Below, in pieces: positions 40,954 to 50,655 of a stretch of DNA of 64,000 nt. The notes below the pieces were generated by a model. It made no database searches and had not been told where the DNA came from. It saw only the letters and a list, made by a program, of their open reading frames with translations. A program made the position numbers and the translations under genes. Positions within the stretch are counted from its first letter, which is position 1; every line of letters begins with the position of its first letter. The DNA is taken from contig CANRGH010000004.1 in the NCBI GenBank assembly GCA_947630135.1, positions 1 through 64,000 on the forward strand, read 5' to 3'. Origin of the DNA: an uncultured Monoglobus sp. Lineage in GTDB: Bacteria; Bacillota; Clostridia; Monoglobales; Monoglobaceae.

Positions 40954-41214
40954 ATGAAGCTGATTAACGTAGGATTTGGCAATCTTGTTTCGGGCTCGAG
41001 AGTGATCGCTATCGTCAGCCCCGACTCGGCGCCGATAAAGCGCATAATCCAGGAGGCCAAAGAGCAGGGCATGGTTATTGACGCCACCTGCGGCAGACGC
41101 ACCCGCTCGGTCATTGTCACCGACAGCGACCATATAATCCTCTCGGCTATACAGACCGAGACGATAGCCGGCAGAGCGGAGCTCAGCCGCGACGAGGGGG
41201 ACAAGGATGAATAA
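40954..41214 (+). CDS. remA: RemA-like DUF370 regulator
   Basis: 86 residues: [71 protein letters not shown] are the conserved RemA motifs. RemA forms oligomeric DNA-wrapping rings and activates matrix and osmoprotection genes in Bacillus. Overlaps gmk by eight bases. Confidence 0.93.
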   Translation: MKLINVGFGNLVSGSRVIAIVSPDSAPIKRIIQEAKEQGMVIDATCGRRTRSVIVTDSDHIILSAIQTETIAGRAELSRDEGDKDE

Positions 41215-41764
41215 AGGACTTTTAATTATCGTATCTGGCCCCTCGGGTGTCGGCAAAGGCACCGTGCTCAAGGAGCTGCGGGCGAAAAACCCGAATATCG
41301 TGCCGTCGATCTCGGCCACCACAAGAGAACCAAGAAATGAGGACACCGAGGGAGTGACCTACTTCTTTAAAACCGAGAGCGAGTTCAAAAAGATGATCGA
41401 TCGCGGCGAGTTTATGGAGTGGGCAATATTCAGCGGAAACTACTACGGAACGCCGCGCGAATACGTTGAGAAAAACCTGAACGAGGGGCGCGACGTGCTG
41501 CTTGAGATCGACGTGCAGGGAGCGCTCAAGCTCATGGAAAGCGGCGCCGAGGGCGCGTATATCTTTATCGCTCCCGAAAGCCTTGACGTGCTGCGGCAAA
41601 GGCTCCGCGGCAGAGGCACCGAGGCAGAAGATGAGATCGAGCGCCGCGTGAAGGCCGCCGAATGGGAGCTTAAGCAAAAAGACAAATACGATTATGTTGT
41701 GGTGAACCGCGTTGTGCGCGACGCGGCAGATGAAATTGAAAACATAATAAAGCAATCAAAGTAA
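41207..41764 (+). CDS. gmk: Guanylate kinase
   Basis: 185 residues. GMP + ATP to GDP + ADP. P-loop GPSGVGKGT (10-18), [18 protein letters not shown] (GMP-binding), [30 protein letters not shown] and the C-terminal [17 protein letters not shown] are all present. ATG lies inside the remA end behind GGGGGACAAGG. Confidence 0.96.
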   Translation: MNKGLLIIVSGPSGVGKGTVLKELRAKNPNIVPSISATTREPRNEDTEGVTYFFKTESEFKKMIDRGEFMEWAIFSGNYYGTPREYVEKNLNEGRDVLLEIDVQGALKLMESGAEGAYIFIAPESLDVLRQRLRGRGTEAEDEIERRVKAAEWELKQKDKYDYVVVNRVVRDAADEIENIIKQSK

Positions 41765-41803
41765 AAACAATAACGCTAAAATATTTTTAAGGAGAGATGT
41801 CAT

Positions 41804-42028
41804 ATGATGATTGACCCGCCTATCGCGGAGCTGGTAAAAAAGGCAGGAAGCAGATACATGCTGACCATTGAGACCGCCAAGAGAGCGCGCCAGCTTGCCG
41901 ACGGAAAGCAGCCGCTGATCGACACAAATTCGGGAAAAGAGGTTTCAATCGCCGCCGAGGAGATTTACGAGGATAAGCTTAACTATATCCACACTCCCAA
42001 CATCGGCTCTATAAATTTATCCAAATAA
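41804..42028 (+). CDS. rpoZ: RNA polymerase omega subunit
   Basis: 74 residues: MMIDPPIAELVKKAGSRYML, TIETAKRARQLADG, VSIAAEEIYEDKL fit omega. It stabilises the beta' subunit during core assembly. AGGAGAG precedes the ATG by about nine bases. Position behind gmk is standard. Confidence 0.94.
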   Translation: MMIDPPIAELVKKAGSRYMLTIETAKRARQLADGKQPLIDTNSGKEVSIAAEEIYEDKLNYIHTPNIGSINLSK

Positions 42029-42094
42029 ACCGCGCCCGCTGTCAAAGCGGGCGTAATTAAACTTCTTAATTAAACGTATTATAAGGTGATCAAT

Positions 42095-43288
42095 ATGCTT
42101 AAAGACAAAACAGTAGTTTTGGGCGTGACCGGGGGAATAGCGGCTTACAAAGCGTTGGAGCTGACCTCGATGCTCAAAAAGGCGGGCACGGACGTCAAGG
42201 TCATCATGACCCGCGCCGCCACAGAGTTCGTGGCGCCCTTGAGCTTTCAGAGCCTGTCACAGAACCCGGTCGCGGTCGATATGTTTGAGGAGCCCAAGGC
42301 GTGGGAGATCCGCCACATATCGCTCGCCAAAGCCGCGGACGTGCTGGCGGTGGTCCCGGCGACCGCGAACTTTATCGGAAAAGCCGCGAACGGAATTGCC
42401 GACGATATGCTGACCACCACGGTTATGGCGTCAAAGGCGCCGCTGCTCATCGCCCCGGCAATGAACACAGCCATGCTTGAAAACCCCGCGACGCGGGAAA
42501 ACATAGACAAGCTCAAAACGCGCGGTGCCGAATTCGTGATGCCCGCCGAGGGCCGCCTTGCCTGCGGCGACACCGGCAGGGGCAAGCTGGCCGACATTGA
42601 GCTTATATTTTGGAACATAGCGCGCCTCGCCCTCAAGTCAAAGGCTGACCTGAGCGGCAAAAAAGTGCTCGTTACCGCGGGAGCGACCCGAGAGGCCTTG
42701 GACCCGGTCCGCTTCCTTACAAACCATTCAAGCGGCAAAATGGGCTTTGCCGTCGCACGCGCGGCCATGCTCCGCGGCGCCGACGTGACCCTTATCGCCG
42801 GAGCGCACACCTGCCCGGAGGTTCCGGGAGTGAACACGATCAATGTTTCCTCCGCTCTCGGCATGCGCGAGGCCGTCATGGGCGCGGCGGAGAGCGCCGA
42901 CATAATAATCACGGCCGCCGCCGTTTCGGACTACCGCCCGGCAAAGGTTTCGGAGTCCAAAATAAAAAAGGGCGAGGGCGGCATGAGCCTTGAGCTGGTC
43001 CGCAACCCGGACATTTTAAAGGAGCTGGGCGAGAAATACTCGGGCTCAAAGACGATAATCGGCTTCGCGATGGAAACCGAGGAGATTATCAAAAACGCCG
43101 CAGACAAATGCGCCGAAAAGCGGGCCGACTTCATTGTCGCAAACAGCCTGACGGCCGAGGGCGCGGGCTTCGGAGGCGACACCAACGTCATCTCGATCGT
43201 TAAAGGCGACGGCACCGCGCGCGACTATCCGATGATGAGCAAGTTTGAGGCCGCGAACATAATACTGACGGAGGCGGCGAAGCTATGA
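42095..43288 (+). CDS. coaBC: Bifunctional phosphopantothenoylcysteine decarboxylase/synthetase
   Basis: 397 residues from ATG 42095 behind AAGGTG (an in-frame GTG at 42086 is part of that site). N-terminal flavin decarboxylase CoaC (to about 185; LGVTGGIAAYKALELTSML, FVAPLSFQSLS, APAMNTAMLENPAT, catalytic Cys in LACGDTGRGKL) and C-terminal CoaB ligase (VLVTAGATREALDPVRFLTNHSSGKMG, AVSDYRP, KK-x-KK-like KIKKGEGGMSLELVRNPDIL). Coenzyme A synthesis. Stop overlaps the priA ATG by four bases. Confidence 0.96.
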   Translation: MLKDKTVVLGVTGGIAAYKALELTSMLKKAGTDVKVIMTRAATEFVAPLSFQSLSQNPVAVDMFEEPKAWEIRHISLAKAADVLAVVPATANFIGKAANGIADDMLTTTVMASKAPLLIAPAMNTAMLENPATRENIDKLKTRGAEFVMPAEGRLACGDTGRGKLADIELIFWNIARLALKSKADLSGKKVLVTAGATREALDPVRFLTNHSSGKMGFAVARAAMLRGADVTLIAGAHTCPEVPGVNTINVSSALGMREAVMGAAESADIIITAAAVSDYRPAKVSESKIKKGEGGMSLELVRNPDILKELGEKYSGSKTIIGFAMETEEIIKNAADKCAEKRADFIVANSLTAEGAGFGGDTNVISIVKGDGTARDYPMMSKFEAANIILTEAAKL

Positions 43289-45732
43289 TCGCGCAGATCG
43301 CGCTGATAAGCCGCCGACACATAATCGACCGCGTTTTTGATTACAGAATACCCGAGGAGCTTGAGGAAGCGGCGGTTCCGGGCATGAGGGCGCTTGTGCC
43401 GTTCGGCCCGTACAACAATCCCACCGAGGGGCTGATCGTGGGTGTGGCGGAAAGCAGCGAATATTCGGAGTTAAAACCGCTGAAATCCATTGTCGGCAGC
43501 GGCCCCGCCTGCACCGAAGAACAGCTCAATCTCTGCCTTTGGATGCGCGGCAGATATATCTGCCCGTTTTACAGCGCGTTCAGACTGGTCGCGCCCCCGG
43601 GCATGAAGCTTATAATCAAAGAATGGATAACACTTAACGAAAAGGCCGCCGAGGACGCTAAGCTCAGCGATTTTCAGAAAAAAGTCGTTTCCGCCATACG
43701 CGAAAACGGCGGGATAATCGAGTTCCGCCACCTTGAGGAGATCATCGCCTCGGGCGGGCTGCGCCGGTGTCTCGCCGCTCTTTCCGAGAAAGGCGTGATA
43801 AGCGTTTCGGAAAACGCGGGCGACTCCGTGCGCGAGCTCACGGTGCGCAAAGCGCGGATCTCGGTTCCGATCGACGAGGCGTACATGGCGGCCGATTTTT
43901 TAAGAAGCAGCCGCGCCAAGGTCCAGGCGGAAATGCTGCTGACCCTGGCCGACAGCGGGCCGATGACGACAGCCGAGCTCATCTCCCTTTCGGGAGGCAA
44001 TTACACGTCGCTGGCCGCCCTCAAGGACAGAGGATATATTGAGCTCTATAACGAAAAAAAGCTCCGTGAGGTCTACGACCCGCAAAAATACGGCTCGTCA
44101 AAGGAATACGAGCCCACGGCCGAGCAAAAGCCCGTAATCGACTACATTGACGGGCTGCTGGGCAGCGGCAAACACGAGAAAATACTGATCCGCGGCGTCA
44201 CCGGAAGCGGCAAGACCGAGGTGTTCTTGCAGACGATACGCCGCTGCATTGAGCTCGGGAAAAAGGCGATCATGCTGGTTCCGGAGATCGCGCTGACGCC
44301 GCAGATGGTCGAGCGGTTCGTGAGCCGTTTCGGCAGCCGCGTCGCGGTCATGCACAGCGGCCTCGGATACGGCGAAAGGTTCGACCAGTGGAACAAGATA
44401 CGGAGCGGCGAGGTGGACGTTGTAGTGGGCGCGAGAAGCGCGGTGTTCGCGCCGCTGCCCGACATAGGCATGATCATTCTGGACGAGGAGCATGAGAGCA
44501 GCTACAAATCCGAGATCGCGCCGCGGTACCACGCGCGCGAGGTCGCGGCCTTCCGCGCGGAGCAAAACGGCGCGCCGCTTATCCTGGCGTCGGCAACCCC
44601 GTCGGTTGAAAGCTATTACAGGGCCCGCGAAACGGGCGAATACAAACTGTTTGAAATGAACTCGCGCTATAACAGCAATCCGCTGCCGAAGGTCCGCATT
44701 GTGGACATGCGCAGCGAGATATTTGAATATCACAACATGTCGCCGATAAGCGGCAGGCTTGAAAACGAAATACGGATGAACCTCGAAAACGGCGGCAAGA
44801 CCATACTTTTTCTGAACCGCAGGGGCTTCAACACTTTCGTATCATGCCGCGAATGCGGCCACGTTATGGAATGTGAAAACTGCAGCATTCCGCTGACCTA
44901 TCACAAATACAGCGACACGCTTATGTGCCACTACTGCGGCTACACGATAAAAAACGTCGCCGTCTGCCCGGAGTGCGGCTCAAAGCATGTTAAGTTTTTC
45001 GGCACCGGCACCCAGAAAATCGAGGACGAGCTTAAGCGTCTGTTCCCCGACGCGCGTATACTGCGCATGGACCGCGACACAACGACTCAAAAGGGCAGCC
45101 ACGAGCGGATACTCGACAGCTTCAAAAGCGGTGCGGCCGACATTCTGCTGGGCACGCAAATGGTCACAAAAGGGCTTGACTTTTCGGACGTGACGCTGGT
45201 CGGAGTGCTGGCGGCAGACTCCTCGCTCGGGGTGGACGACTTCCGCGCCAACGAGCGCACATTCTCACTGCTGACACAGGTCTGCGGCAGAGCAGGCCGC
45301 GGCGACATCCCCGGCAGAGCGGTTATTCAAACCTATCAGCCGAAAAATTCAACGATAGGCTACGCCAAAGAGCACAACTACGCGGATTTTTATAAAAATG
45401 AGATAAAATTCAGAAAACGCTTGATTTACCCGCCATTTTGTGACATAATAAACATAATGGTCACGGGAGAGGACAACGAGCGCGTGACGGCGGCGCTTGG
45501 GCTTATCCACAGCTTTATCAGTGTAAACGGCGACAGGGAGAACATCATATCCCTGAGCGATCCCATGCCCGCCCCGATCGGCAGGATAAAGGGCAGCTAC
45601 AGACATCGGCTCTTTATAAAGACGCGGGACTGTTCAAAATGCCTTGAGCTGCTGCGCAAAATAAGCGACATGTACGGGCATGACAACCGCACGACTCTTG
45701 TGATCGACATAAACCCGCTTAACATGAACTGA
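43285..45732 (+). CDS. priA: Primosomal replication restart helicase PriA
   Basis: 815 residues. N-terminal DNA-binding region, winged helix, then helicase lobes with GVTGSGKTEV (about 303-312), DEEHESSYK, and SATPS; a zinc-binding insert with paired cysteines at about 520-560 (CRECGHVMECENC, CHYCG, CPECG); lobe 2 with LGTQMVTKGLDF and QVCGRAGRG. It reloads the replisome at stalled forks. Coupled to coaBC by ATGA. Confidence 0.95.
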   Translation: MIAQIALISRRHIIDRVFDYRIPEELEEAAVPGMRALVPFGPYNNPTEGLIVGVAESSEYSELKPLKSIVGSGPACTEEQLNLCLWMRGRYICPFYSAFRLVAPPGMKLIIKEWITLNEKAAEDAKLSDFQKKVVSAIRENGGIIEFRHLEEIIASGGLRRCLAALSEKGVISVSENAGDSVRELTVRKARISVPIDEAYMAADFLRSSRAKVQAEMLLTLADSGPMTTAELISLSGGNYTSLAALKDRGYIELYNEKKLREVYDPQKYGSSKEYEPTAEQKPVIDYIDGLLGSGKHEKILIRGVTGSGKTEVFLQTIRRCIELGKKAIMLVPEIALTPQMVERFVSRFGSRVAVMHSGLGYGERFDQWNKIRSGEVDVVVGARSAVFAPLPDIGMIILDEEHESSYKSEIAPRYHAREVAAFRAEQNGAPLILASATPSVESYYRARETGEYKLFEMNSRYNSNPLPKVRIVDMRSEIFEYHNMSPISGRLENEIRMNLENGGKTILFLNRRGFNTFVSCRECGHVMECENCSIPLTYHKYSDTLMCHYCGYTIKNVAVCPECGSKHVKFFGTGTQKIEDELKRLFPDARILRMDRDTTTQKGSHERILDSFKSGAADILLGTQMVTKGLDFSDVTLVGVLAADSSLGVDDFRANERTFSLLTQVCGRAGRGDIPGRAVIQTYQPKNSTIGYAKEHNYADFYKNEIKFRKRLIYPPFCDIINIMVTGEDNERVTAALGLIHSFISVNGDRENIISLSDPMPAPIGRIKGSYRHRLFIKTRDCSKCLELLRKISDMYGHDNRTTLVIDINPLNMN

Positions 45733-45757
45733 AATATATTTGTTTGAGGAGATTAAA

Positions 45758-46216
45758 ATGGCAATAAGAAATATTGTGAAGCTCGGCGACGAGATTTTAA
45801 CCAAAAAATGCCGCGAGGTAAAGGAGATCAATGACAGGATAATCTGCCTGCTTGACGATATGCGCGAGACGCTTATCGAGTCGGGCGGCGTCGGCCTCGC
45901 CGCGCCCCAGGTTGGCGTGCTGCGCAGGATCGCGATAGTTGACACGGGCGACGGTATCCTTGAGCTCATAAACCCCGAAATACTCAGCACCGAAGGCGAG
46001 CAGACCGACGCCGAGGGCTGCCTGAGCTATCCCGGCAAGTTCGGCATGGTGACCCGCCCGAAAATCGTCAAAATACGAGCCACCGACCGTGACGGCAACG
46101 AGTTTGAATACACGGGCGAGGACCTTACCGCCCGCGCGTTCTGCCACGAAATAGACCACCTGAACGGACACTTTTTCACCGAATTGGTGACAGAGTGGGT
46201 CGAAACCGATGACTAA
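45758..46216 (+). CDS. def: Peptide deformylase
   Basis: 152 residues from ATG 45758 behind GAGGAGA; an upstream in-frame ATG-like extension covers that site. Motif 1 GVGLAAPQVG, motif 2 EGCLSYPG (metal Cys) and motif 3 FCHEIDHLNGHFF (HEIDH) are all intact. Removes the N-formyl group from new proteins. Last gene of the cluster. Confidence 0.96.
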   Translation: MAIRNIVKLGDEILTKKCREVKEINDRIICLLDDMRETLIESGGVGLAAPQVGVLRRIAIVDTGDGILELINPEILSTEGEQTDAEGCLSYPGKFGMVTRPKIVKIRATDRDGNEFEYTGEDLTARAFCHEIDHLNGHFFTELVTEWVETDD

Positions 46217-46221
46217 AACAA

Positions 46222-46263
46222 CAATCCCCGCGTCGGGCTTTGCCCGACGCGGGGATTGTTTTT
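46222..46263. terminator. Bidirectional terminator after def
   Basis: Long stem AACAATCCCCGCGTCGGGC with GCCCGACGCGGGGATTGTT and T-run on the plus strand; A-rich on the other side. Confidence 0.9.
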
Positions 46264-46266
46264 ATA

Positions 46267-46611
46267 TCAGCCTTTGAACATAAAATACACCGCGCCCAAA
46301 ATACACAGAAAGGCCCAGAGATAATTCAGCGTAAACTTTTCCTTAAGGTAGAGCACCGAAAAGAACGAGAATACCGTCAGCGTTATGACCTCCTGAATGA
46401 TCTTGAGCTGGGCCGCGCTGTAATAACGGCTGCCCAAGCGGTTGGCGGGCACCTGAAAAATATACTCGAAAAACGCCAAACCCCAGCTCGTGAGGATAAC
46501 AATCCACAAAGCCGTGTCCTTATGCTTCAGGTGGCCGTACCACGCGAATGTCATAAATATGTTCGATATCGTAAGCAGCCCGATCGGGCTTGCCATTTTT
46601 AAAAGTTCCAT
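46267..46611 (-). CDS. DUF486 family small membrane protein (DMT-like)
   Basis: 114 residues from ATG 46611 behind GGGAGTTAAT. Four membrane helices; LTISNIFMTFAWYGHLK, SWGLAFFEYIFQVPANRLGSRYYSAAQLKIIQEVITLTVFSFFSVLYLKEKF and a final hydrophobic helix match DUF486, a four-helix relative of EmrE-type drug/metabolite transporters. Substrate unknown. Confidence 0.9.
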   Translation of the reverse strand: MELLKMASPIGLLTISNIFMTFAWYGHLKHKDTALWIVILTSWGLAFFEYIFQVPANRLGSRYYSAAQLKIIQEVITLTVFSFFSVLYLKEKFTLNYLWAFLCILGAVYFMFKG

Positions 46612-46638
46612 ATTAACTCCCAATATAGTGATCAGAGC

Positions 46639-46657
46639 GGGCGGATAATATCCGCCC
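46639..46657. repeat. Palindromic repeat core copy (46.6 kb)
   Basis: Exact GGGCGGATAATATCCGCCC followed by CCTACGG, between the DUF486 gene and murD. Confidence 0.85.
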
Positions 46658-46700
46658 CTACGGTTTGATGAAACGCGCAGAAAGCGGCGCCCGCTTTATT

Positions 46701-48092
46701 TTACATTTCATTCACTATCTCTTTAAACCTGTTTCCTCTTTCCTCGAAATTTTTGAACATGTCAAAGCTTGCGCAGGCGGGCGAGAGAATAACCACGTCG
46801 CCCGGTTCCGCAATGTCTCTCGCGGTCTCGACCGCCTTTTTGAAATCGTCGGTTTTGTAGATTGGCAGCTTTGATGCACTGTAATTTGAAGCGCCTTTCA
46901 CCGCTTTCTCGATCTTGTCGGCGGTAAAGCCGCAAAGCACGAGCTTTTTCGCATGCTCCACCACAACCGGCCCGAAATCGTCAAAGGGTATTTTTTTGTC
47001 ATATCCTCCCGCGATGAGCACCACCTTCCGGTTAAACGAGTTAAGGCCCGCCGTAGTTCTCGCGGGGGACGAGGCGATCGAGTCGTTATAATACTTAACG
47101 CCGTCAATCTCGCGCACAAACTCTATCCGGTGCGGAACCCCCGTGAACTTCTTCGCTGTTTCGCGTATCACATCGTCGCCCACATATCCAGACACGGCGG
47201 CGATCGCCGCCATGTAGTTCTCGACGTTGTGCATGCCGGGAATATAAATATCGTTTATATCAAGAACCTCGCGCTCCGTCGCGCCGCCGACGCGCTTAAC
47301 TATCATATCTCCCTCAAGGCAATATCCGTCGTCAAGCGTCTCGCGGCGGCTGAAATACACGCCGTTTCCGCTCTCCCCGCCAAAGCCGCGGGTGATCTCG
47401 TTGTCATAGTTAAACACCGCGATGTCGCCCGGCTTCTGGAACTTGAACACCGCGCGCTTCGCGTCGATATACTCGTCAAAATCGGTGTGCCAGTCCAGAT
47501 GGTTCGGAGTGACGTTGGTCACAACGGCCACATGCGGGCTGCGCTTCATTGTGTGGAGCTGAAAGCTCGAAAGCTCAACGACAGCCTTGTCATTGGGGCT
47601 CATGTTCTCCACATCCTCGATAAGGGGCCTGCCTATGTTGCCGCCGAGATAACATTTATATCCGCCGCGGGTCAGCATGTCTGCGATCAGCGATGTCGTG
47701 GTCGTCTTTCCGTCGCTGCCCGTGACCGCGATTATCTCGCACGGGCACAGCTCAAAAAACAGCTCCATTTCGGAGCTCAGCTCCGCGCCCCGCCCAATAG
47801 CCTCAAGAATTGCGGGCGCGTCATAGCGCACTCCCGGCGTCTTGAATATGATCCCCGCGCTCTCGTCGATTTTGTCGAGATAATGCTCGCCGAGCACCGT
47901 GGCGGCGCCCAGTTTTTCAAGCTCGCCGAGCGTATCGCCGAGTTCCTCCGCCGTGCGCTTGTCGTGCGCGATAACCTTGGCGCCGCGCTCGGTCAGAAAA
48001 CGAATTAAGGGCATGTTGCTCACTCCGATACCGATAACCGCCGCGGTCATTCCGTTTATCTTTTTGTTAAATTCCGATATAGGATTGGTCAT
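46701..48092 (-). CDS. murD: UDP-N-acetylmuramoyl-L-alanine:D-glutamate ligase
   Basis: 463 residues. Adds D-Glu to UDP-MurNAc-L-Ala in the cytoplasm. N-terminal Rossmann domain (AAVIGIGVSNMPLIRFLTERGAKVIAHD), ATP loop VTGSDGKTTTTSLIADML (about 121-138), VELSSFQLH, NHLDWH, and C-terminal domain with LNSFNRKVVLIAGGYDKKIPFDDF and LSPACASFDMFKNFEERG. Standard length. Downstream end of the long minus-strand block. Confidence 0.95.
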   Translation of the reverse strand: MTNPISEFNKKINGMTAAVIGIGVSNMPLIRFLTERGAKVIAHDKRTAEELGDTLGELEKLGAATVLGEHYLDKIDESAGIIFKTPGVRYDAPAILEAIGRGAELSSEMELFFELCPCEIIAVTGSDGKTTTTSLIADMLTRGGYKCYLGGNIGRPLIEDVENMSPNDKAVVELSSFQLHTMKRSPHVAVVTNVTPNHLDWHTDFDEYIDAKRAVFKFQKPGDIAVFNYDNEITRGFGGESGNGVYFSRRETLDDGYCLEGDMIVKRVGGATEREVLDINDIYIPGMHNVENYMAAIAAVSGYVGDDVIRETAKKFTGVPHRIEFVREIDGVKYYNDSIASSPARTTAGLNSFNRKVVLIAGGYDKKIPFDDFGPVVVEHAKKLVLCGFTADKIEKAVKGASNYSASKLPIYKTDDFKKAVETARDIAEPGDVVILSPACASFDMFKNFEERGNRFKEIVNEM

Positions 48093-48126
48093 AAAATATC
48101 CTCCCTCAACACAAATGAAAAATTAA

Positions 48127-48153
48127 GGGCAGACACAGGATGTCCGCCCCTAA
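48127..48153. repeat. Degenerate repeat copy between murD and ispH-S1
   Basis: GGGCAGACACAGGATGTCCGCCCCTA keeps the GTCCGCCCCTA half and the GGGC start of the repeat family but has lost the central palindrome. Confidence 0.4.
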
Positions 48154-48167
48154 ACATATACGGTTTA

Positions 48168-50642
48168 TTACTCCGCGTCTTCGGCGGGAGCATCCTCGGT
48201 AGGAGCCTCCTCGGCAGGAGCCTCCTCAGCGGGAGCTTCTTCCTCCGCCGGAGCTTCCTCAACCGCAGGAGCCTCCTCGGCAGCCGGAGCCTCTTCAACA
48301 GGAGCCTCCTCCGCGGGAGCTTCCTCGACGGGAGCTTCCTCCGCAGGAGTCTCGGCCGAATCGAGAATATCGCCGAGAGTAAATGACGTTTCCTCAATAT
48401 AAGAATTAGGGAGCGCGTCCTCATCCTTCTCCTCCTCGGGCTTAACTCTGTCCTTCATAAGAGCCTTCATTGAAAGACCGATCTGCTTGGTGTTGTCGTT
48501 GATCTCAACGATCTTGCAGTCAACAACGTCGCCGATAGCCAGCACGTCGGAGGGCTTGTTAATTCTCTCGTTTGAAATCTGCGAGATGTGAATTAAGCCG
48601 TCAACATACTCCGCGACCTCGGCAAACGCGCCGAAGGGCAGAATTCTAACGATCTTGGCCTTGATGTTGTCGCCAACGTTAAGGTCTTTGACCGCCTTAA
48701 CCCACGGGCTGTCCTCTTCCTTCTTGTAGCCGAGCGAAACCTTGCCCTTTTCTCTGTCAAGGTCCTTGATATAAACCTCAAGCTCCTGACCGACCGAGAC
48801 AACCTCGGAGGGATGCTTGATCCTGTTCCACGAAAGCTCGGAAATGTGAACCAGACCGTCAACGCCGCCCACATCGACAAAAGCGCCGAACGGGGTCAGT
48901 GATTTAACAATACCCGTGTACTTCTTGCCTATTTCCGCGTTCTTCCAGAACTCTGCAGCCTTCTGCTCTTTAAGCTCCTTCACAAGCGAAATCCTGTTCT
49001 TGGATCTGTCAAGCTCCTTGATGTAAACATCGATCTCGTCGCCGACCGAGAGGACCTCGGAAGGATGCGCGATGCGAACGGGCGACAGCTCCGATATATG
49101 AATAAGACCGTCTACTCCTCCTAAGTCGATGAACGCGCCGAATGATGTGAGAGACTTAACCGTACCGGTGTACTGCTTGCCCTCCTCGGCGTTTGCCCAG
49201 AACTCTTCAGCGGCCTTGTCAGCCTCTTCCTTTGCAACCGACTTGATCGAGCCGACAACTCTCTGTCTGCCGCGTCTGTCGGTGTCCATCTTGATAATTC
49301 TGAAGCGCTGCTCGGTGTTGAGCAGGACTCCCAAATCAGAAAGATAATTAATAGCGCACTCCGATGCGGGGATAAACACGCGAACGCCGTTGGCGATCGT
49401 AACAACTCCGCCGCGCACGAGCTCAACAACTCTGCCGCTTAAGATCTCTCCGTTCTCAAACGCAGCCTGAAGCTCCTGCATACCTTTTACCGCGTCGATC
49501 TTCTTCTTCGACAAGGTGACAACGCCGTCTCTGTCGCTAACGTGAACGATGTAAACGTCAACCTCCTCACCGATCTTAACGAGATCGGCCGGGTCAGCGC
49601 CCGGGTCGCTTGTCAATTCGTCGAGCGGTATAACACCGTCGTACTTGTTTCCGATATCAACCTGAACCTCGGTCGGCGTGATACCGATAACGACTCCCTT
49701 AACAACTTCGCCCGACTTTAAGGGCTTAAGGGTTTCCTCCAGTGCTTCCTCAAAACTCTTTTCATTTTCCGCCATGGTTAAACAGACCTCCTTGATTACC
49801 GACTCGGGCGTTGACGCCCCCGCGGTAATACCTACTTTAAAATTATTTTTTGTTAATATATTATATTTATTATTTTTCTCAAGTATATTTTGCTTTTTAA
49901 GCTCCGCCGCGTTTTCGATAAGCAGGGTGTTCGGCTGTATCTCGGCGCAGACCTCAAACAGCTTTTTTGTGTTCGAGCTGTCACGCCCTCCTATCACGAT
50001 CATCATGTCCGATTTCGCCGAAAGCTCGGCCGCGGATTTCTGCCGTTCGGACGTCGCACTACATATTGTATCAAAAAATTCCGCATTTGTAAAATGTTTT
50101 TTTAAAATTTCTTCAATTTTTTTGAATAATTTTTGTCTGATCGTAGTTTGAGCAACGACAGATATTGGTAAATCGCTCGGTTTTGATAAAATTTCGTTCA
50201 AGTCGTTCTCGTCGGCCACGACCACCGCCGAGCCGCCGCACCAGCCGTTTATCCCGATAACCTCGGGATGGTTTTTGTTGCCCACGATAACGATCGCGCG
50301 GTTTTTCTCAAAATACTCGCGGCTGACTATCGAATGTATCTTTTTCACGAACGGACATGTGGCGTCTATAACTCTGACGCCGCGGCTCTCAAAGGCCTCG
50401 ATATCCGATTTCGGAACACCGTGGGCGCGTATGATCACGGTCGAGCCCTCCCCGGCCCCGTCCACGCTCTCGATTGCGGTGACGCCGCGGGACGCCAGAT
50501 TGTCTGTGACGTCGCAGTTGTGGATGAGCTTGCCGTAGGTATATATGCCTCCCCCGCCGCCTTCCGCGGTCTCATAGGCTATCTTCACCGCGCGGTCAAC
50601 GCCGAAGCAGAAACCCGCGCGCTTCGCTATCTCAATGTCCAT
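48168..50642 (-). CDS. ispH: IspH-S1 fusion: HMBPP reductase joined to five S1 RNA-binding domains
   Basis: 824 residues. Residues 1-285 are IspH, the [4Fe-4S] reductase that makes IPP and DMAPP in the MEP pathway: Cys in RAGFCFGVDRAVK, IDATCPFVKKIH and CSATSERQ ligate the cluster. Residues 295-700 hold five S1 domains (for example TGTVKSLTSFGAFIDLGGVDGLIHISELS, twice nearly identical) and stand in for ribosomal protein S1. The last 60 residues are Glu/Ala/Pro repeats. Such fusions are known in Clostridia. Encoded between plsC and murD, after cmk. Confidence 0.95.
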   Translation of the reverse strand: MDIEIAKRAGFCFGVDRAVKIAYETAEGGGGGIYTYGKLIHNCDVTDNLASRGVTAIESVDGAGEGSTVIIRAHGVPKSDIEAFESRGVRVIDATCPFVKKIHSIVSREYFEKNRAIVIVGNKNHPEVIGINGWCGGSAVVVADENDLNEILSKPSDLPISVVAQTTIRQKLFKKIEEILKKHFTNAEFFDTICSATSERQKSAAELSAKSDMMIVIGGRDSSNTKKLFEVCAEIQPNTLLIENAAELKKQNILEKNNKYNILTKNNFKVGITAGASTPESVIKEVCLTMAENEKSFEEALEETLKPLKSGEVVKGVVIGITPTEVQVDIGNKYDGVIPLDELTSDPGADPADLVKIGEEVDVYIVHVSDRDGVVTLSKKKIDAVKGMQELQAAFENGEILSGRVVELVRGGVVTIANGVRVFIPASECAINYLSDLGVLLNTEQRFRIIKMDTDRRGRQRVVGSIKSVAKEEADKAAEEFWANAEEGKQYTGTVKSLTSFGAFIDLGGVDGLIHISELSPVRIAHPSEVLSVGDEIDVYIKELDRSKNRISLVKELKEQKAAEFWKNAEIGKKYTGIVKSLTPFGAFVDVGGVDGLVHISELSWNRIKHPSEVVSVGQELEVYIKDLDREKGKVSLGYKKEEDSPWVKAVKDLNVGDNIKAKIVRILPFGAFAEVAEYVDGLIHISQISNERINKPSDVLAIGDVVDCKIVEINDNTKQIGLSMKALMKDRVKPEEEKDEDALPNSYIEETSFTLGDILDSAETPAEEAPVEEAPAEEAPVEEAPAAEEAPAVEEAPAEEEAPAEEAPAEEAPTEDAPAEDAE

Positions 50643-50655
50643 AGCCGCCTCCGTG

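Noticed and set aside
46953-48008. 351-codon plus-strand frame opposite murD
   Set aside because: Antisense to conserved murD motifs, no ribosome site or recognisable domain.
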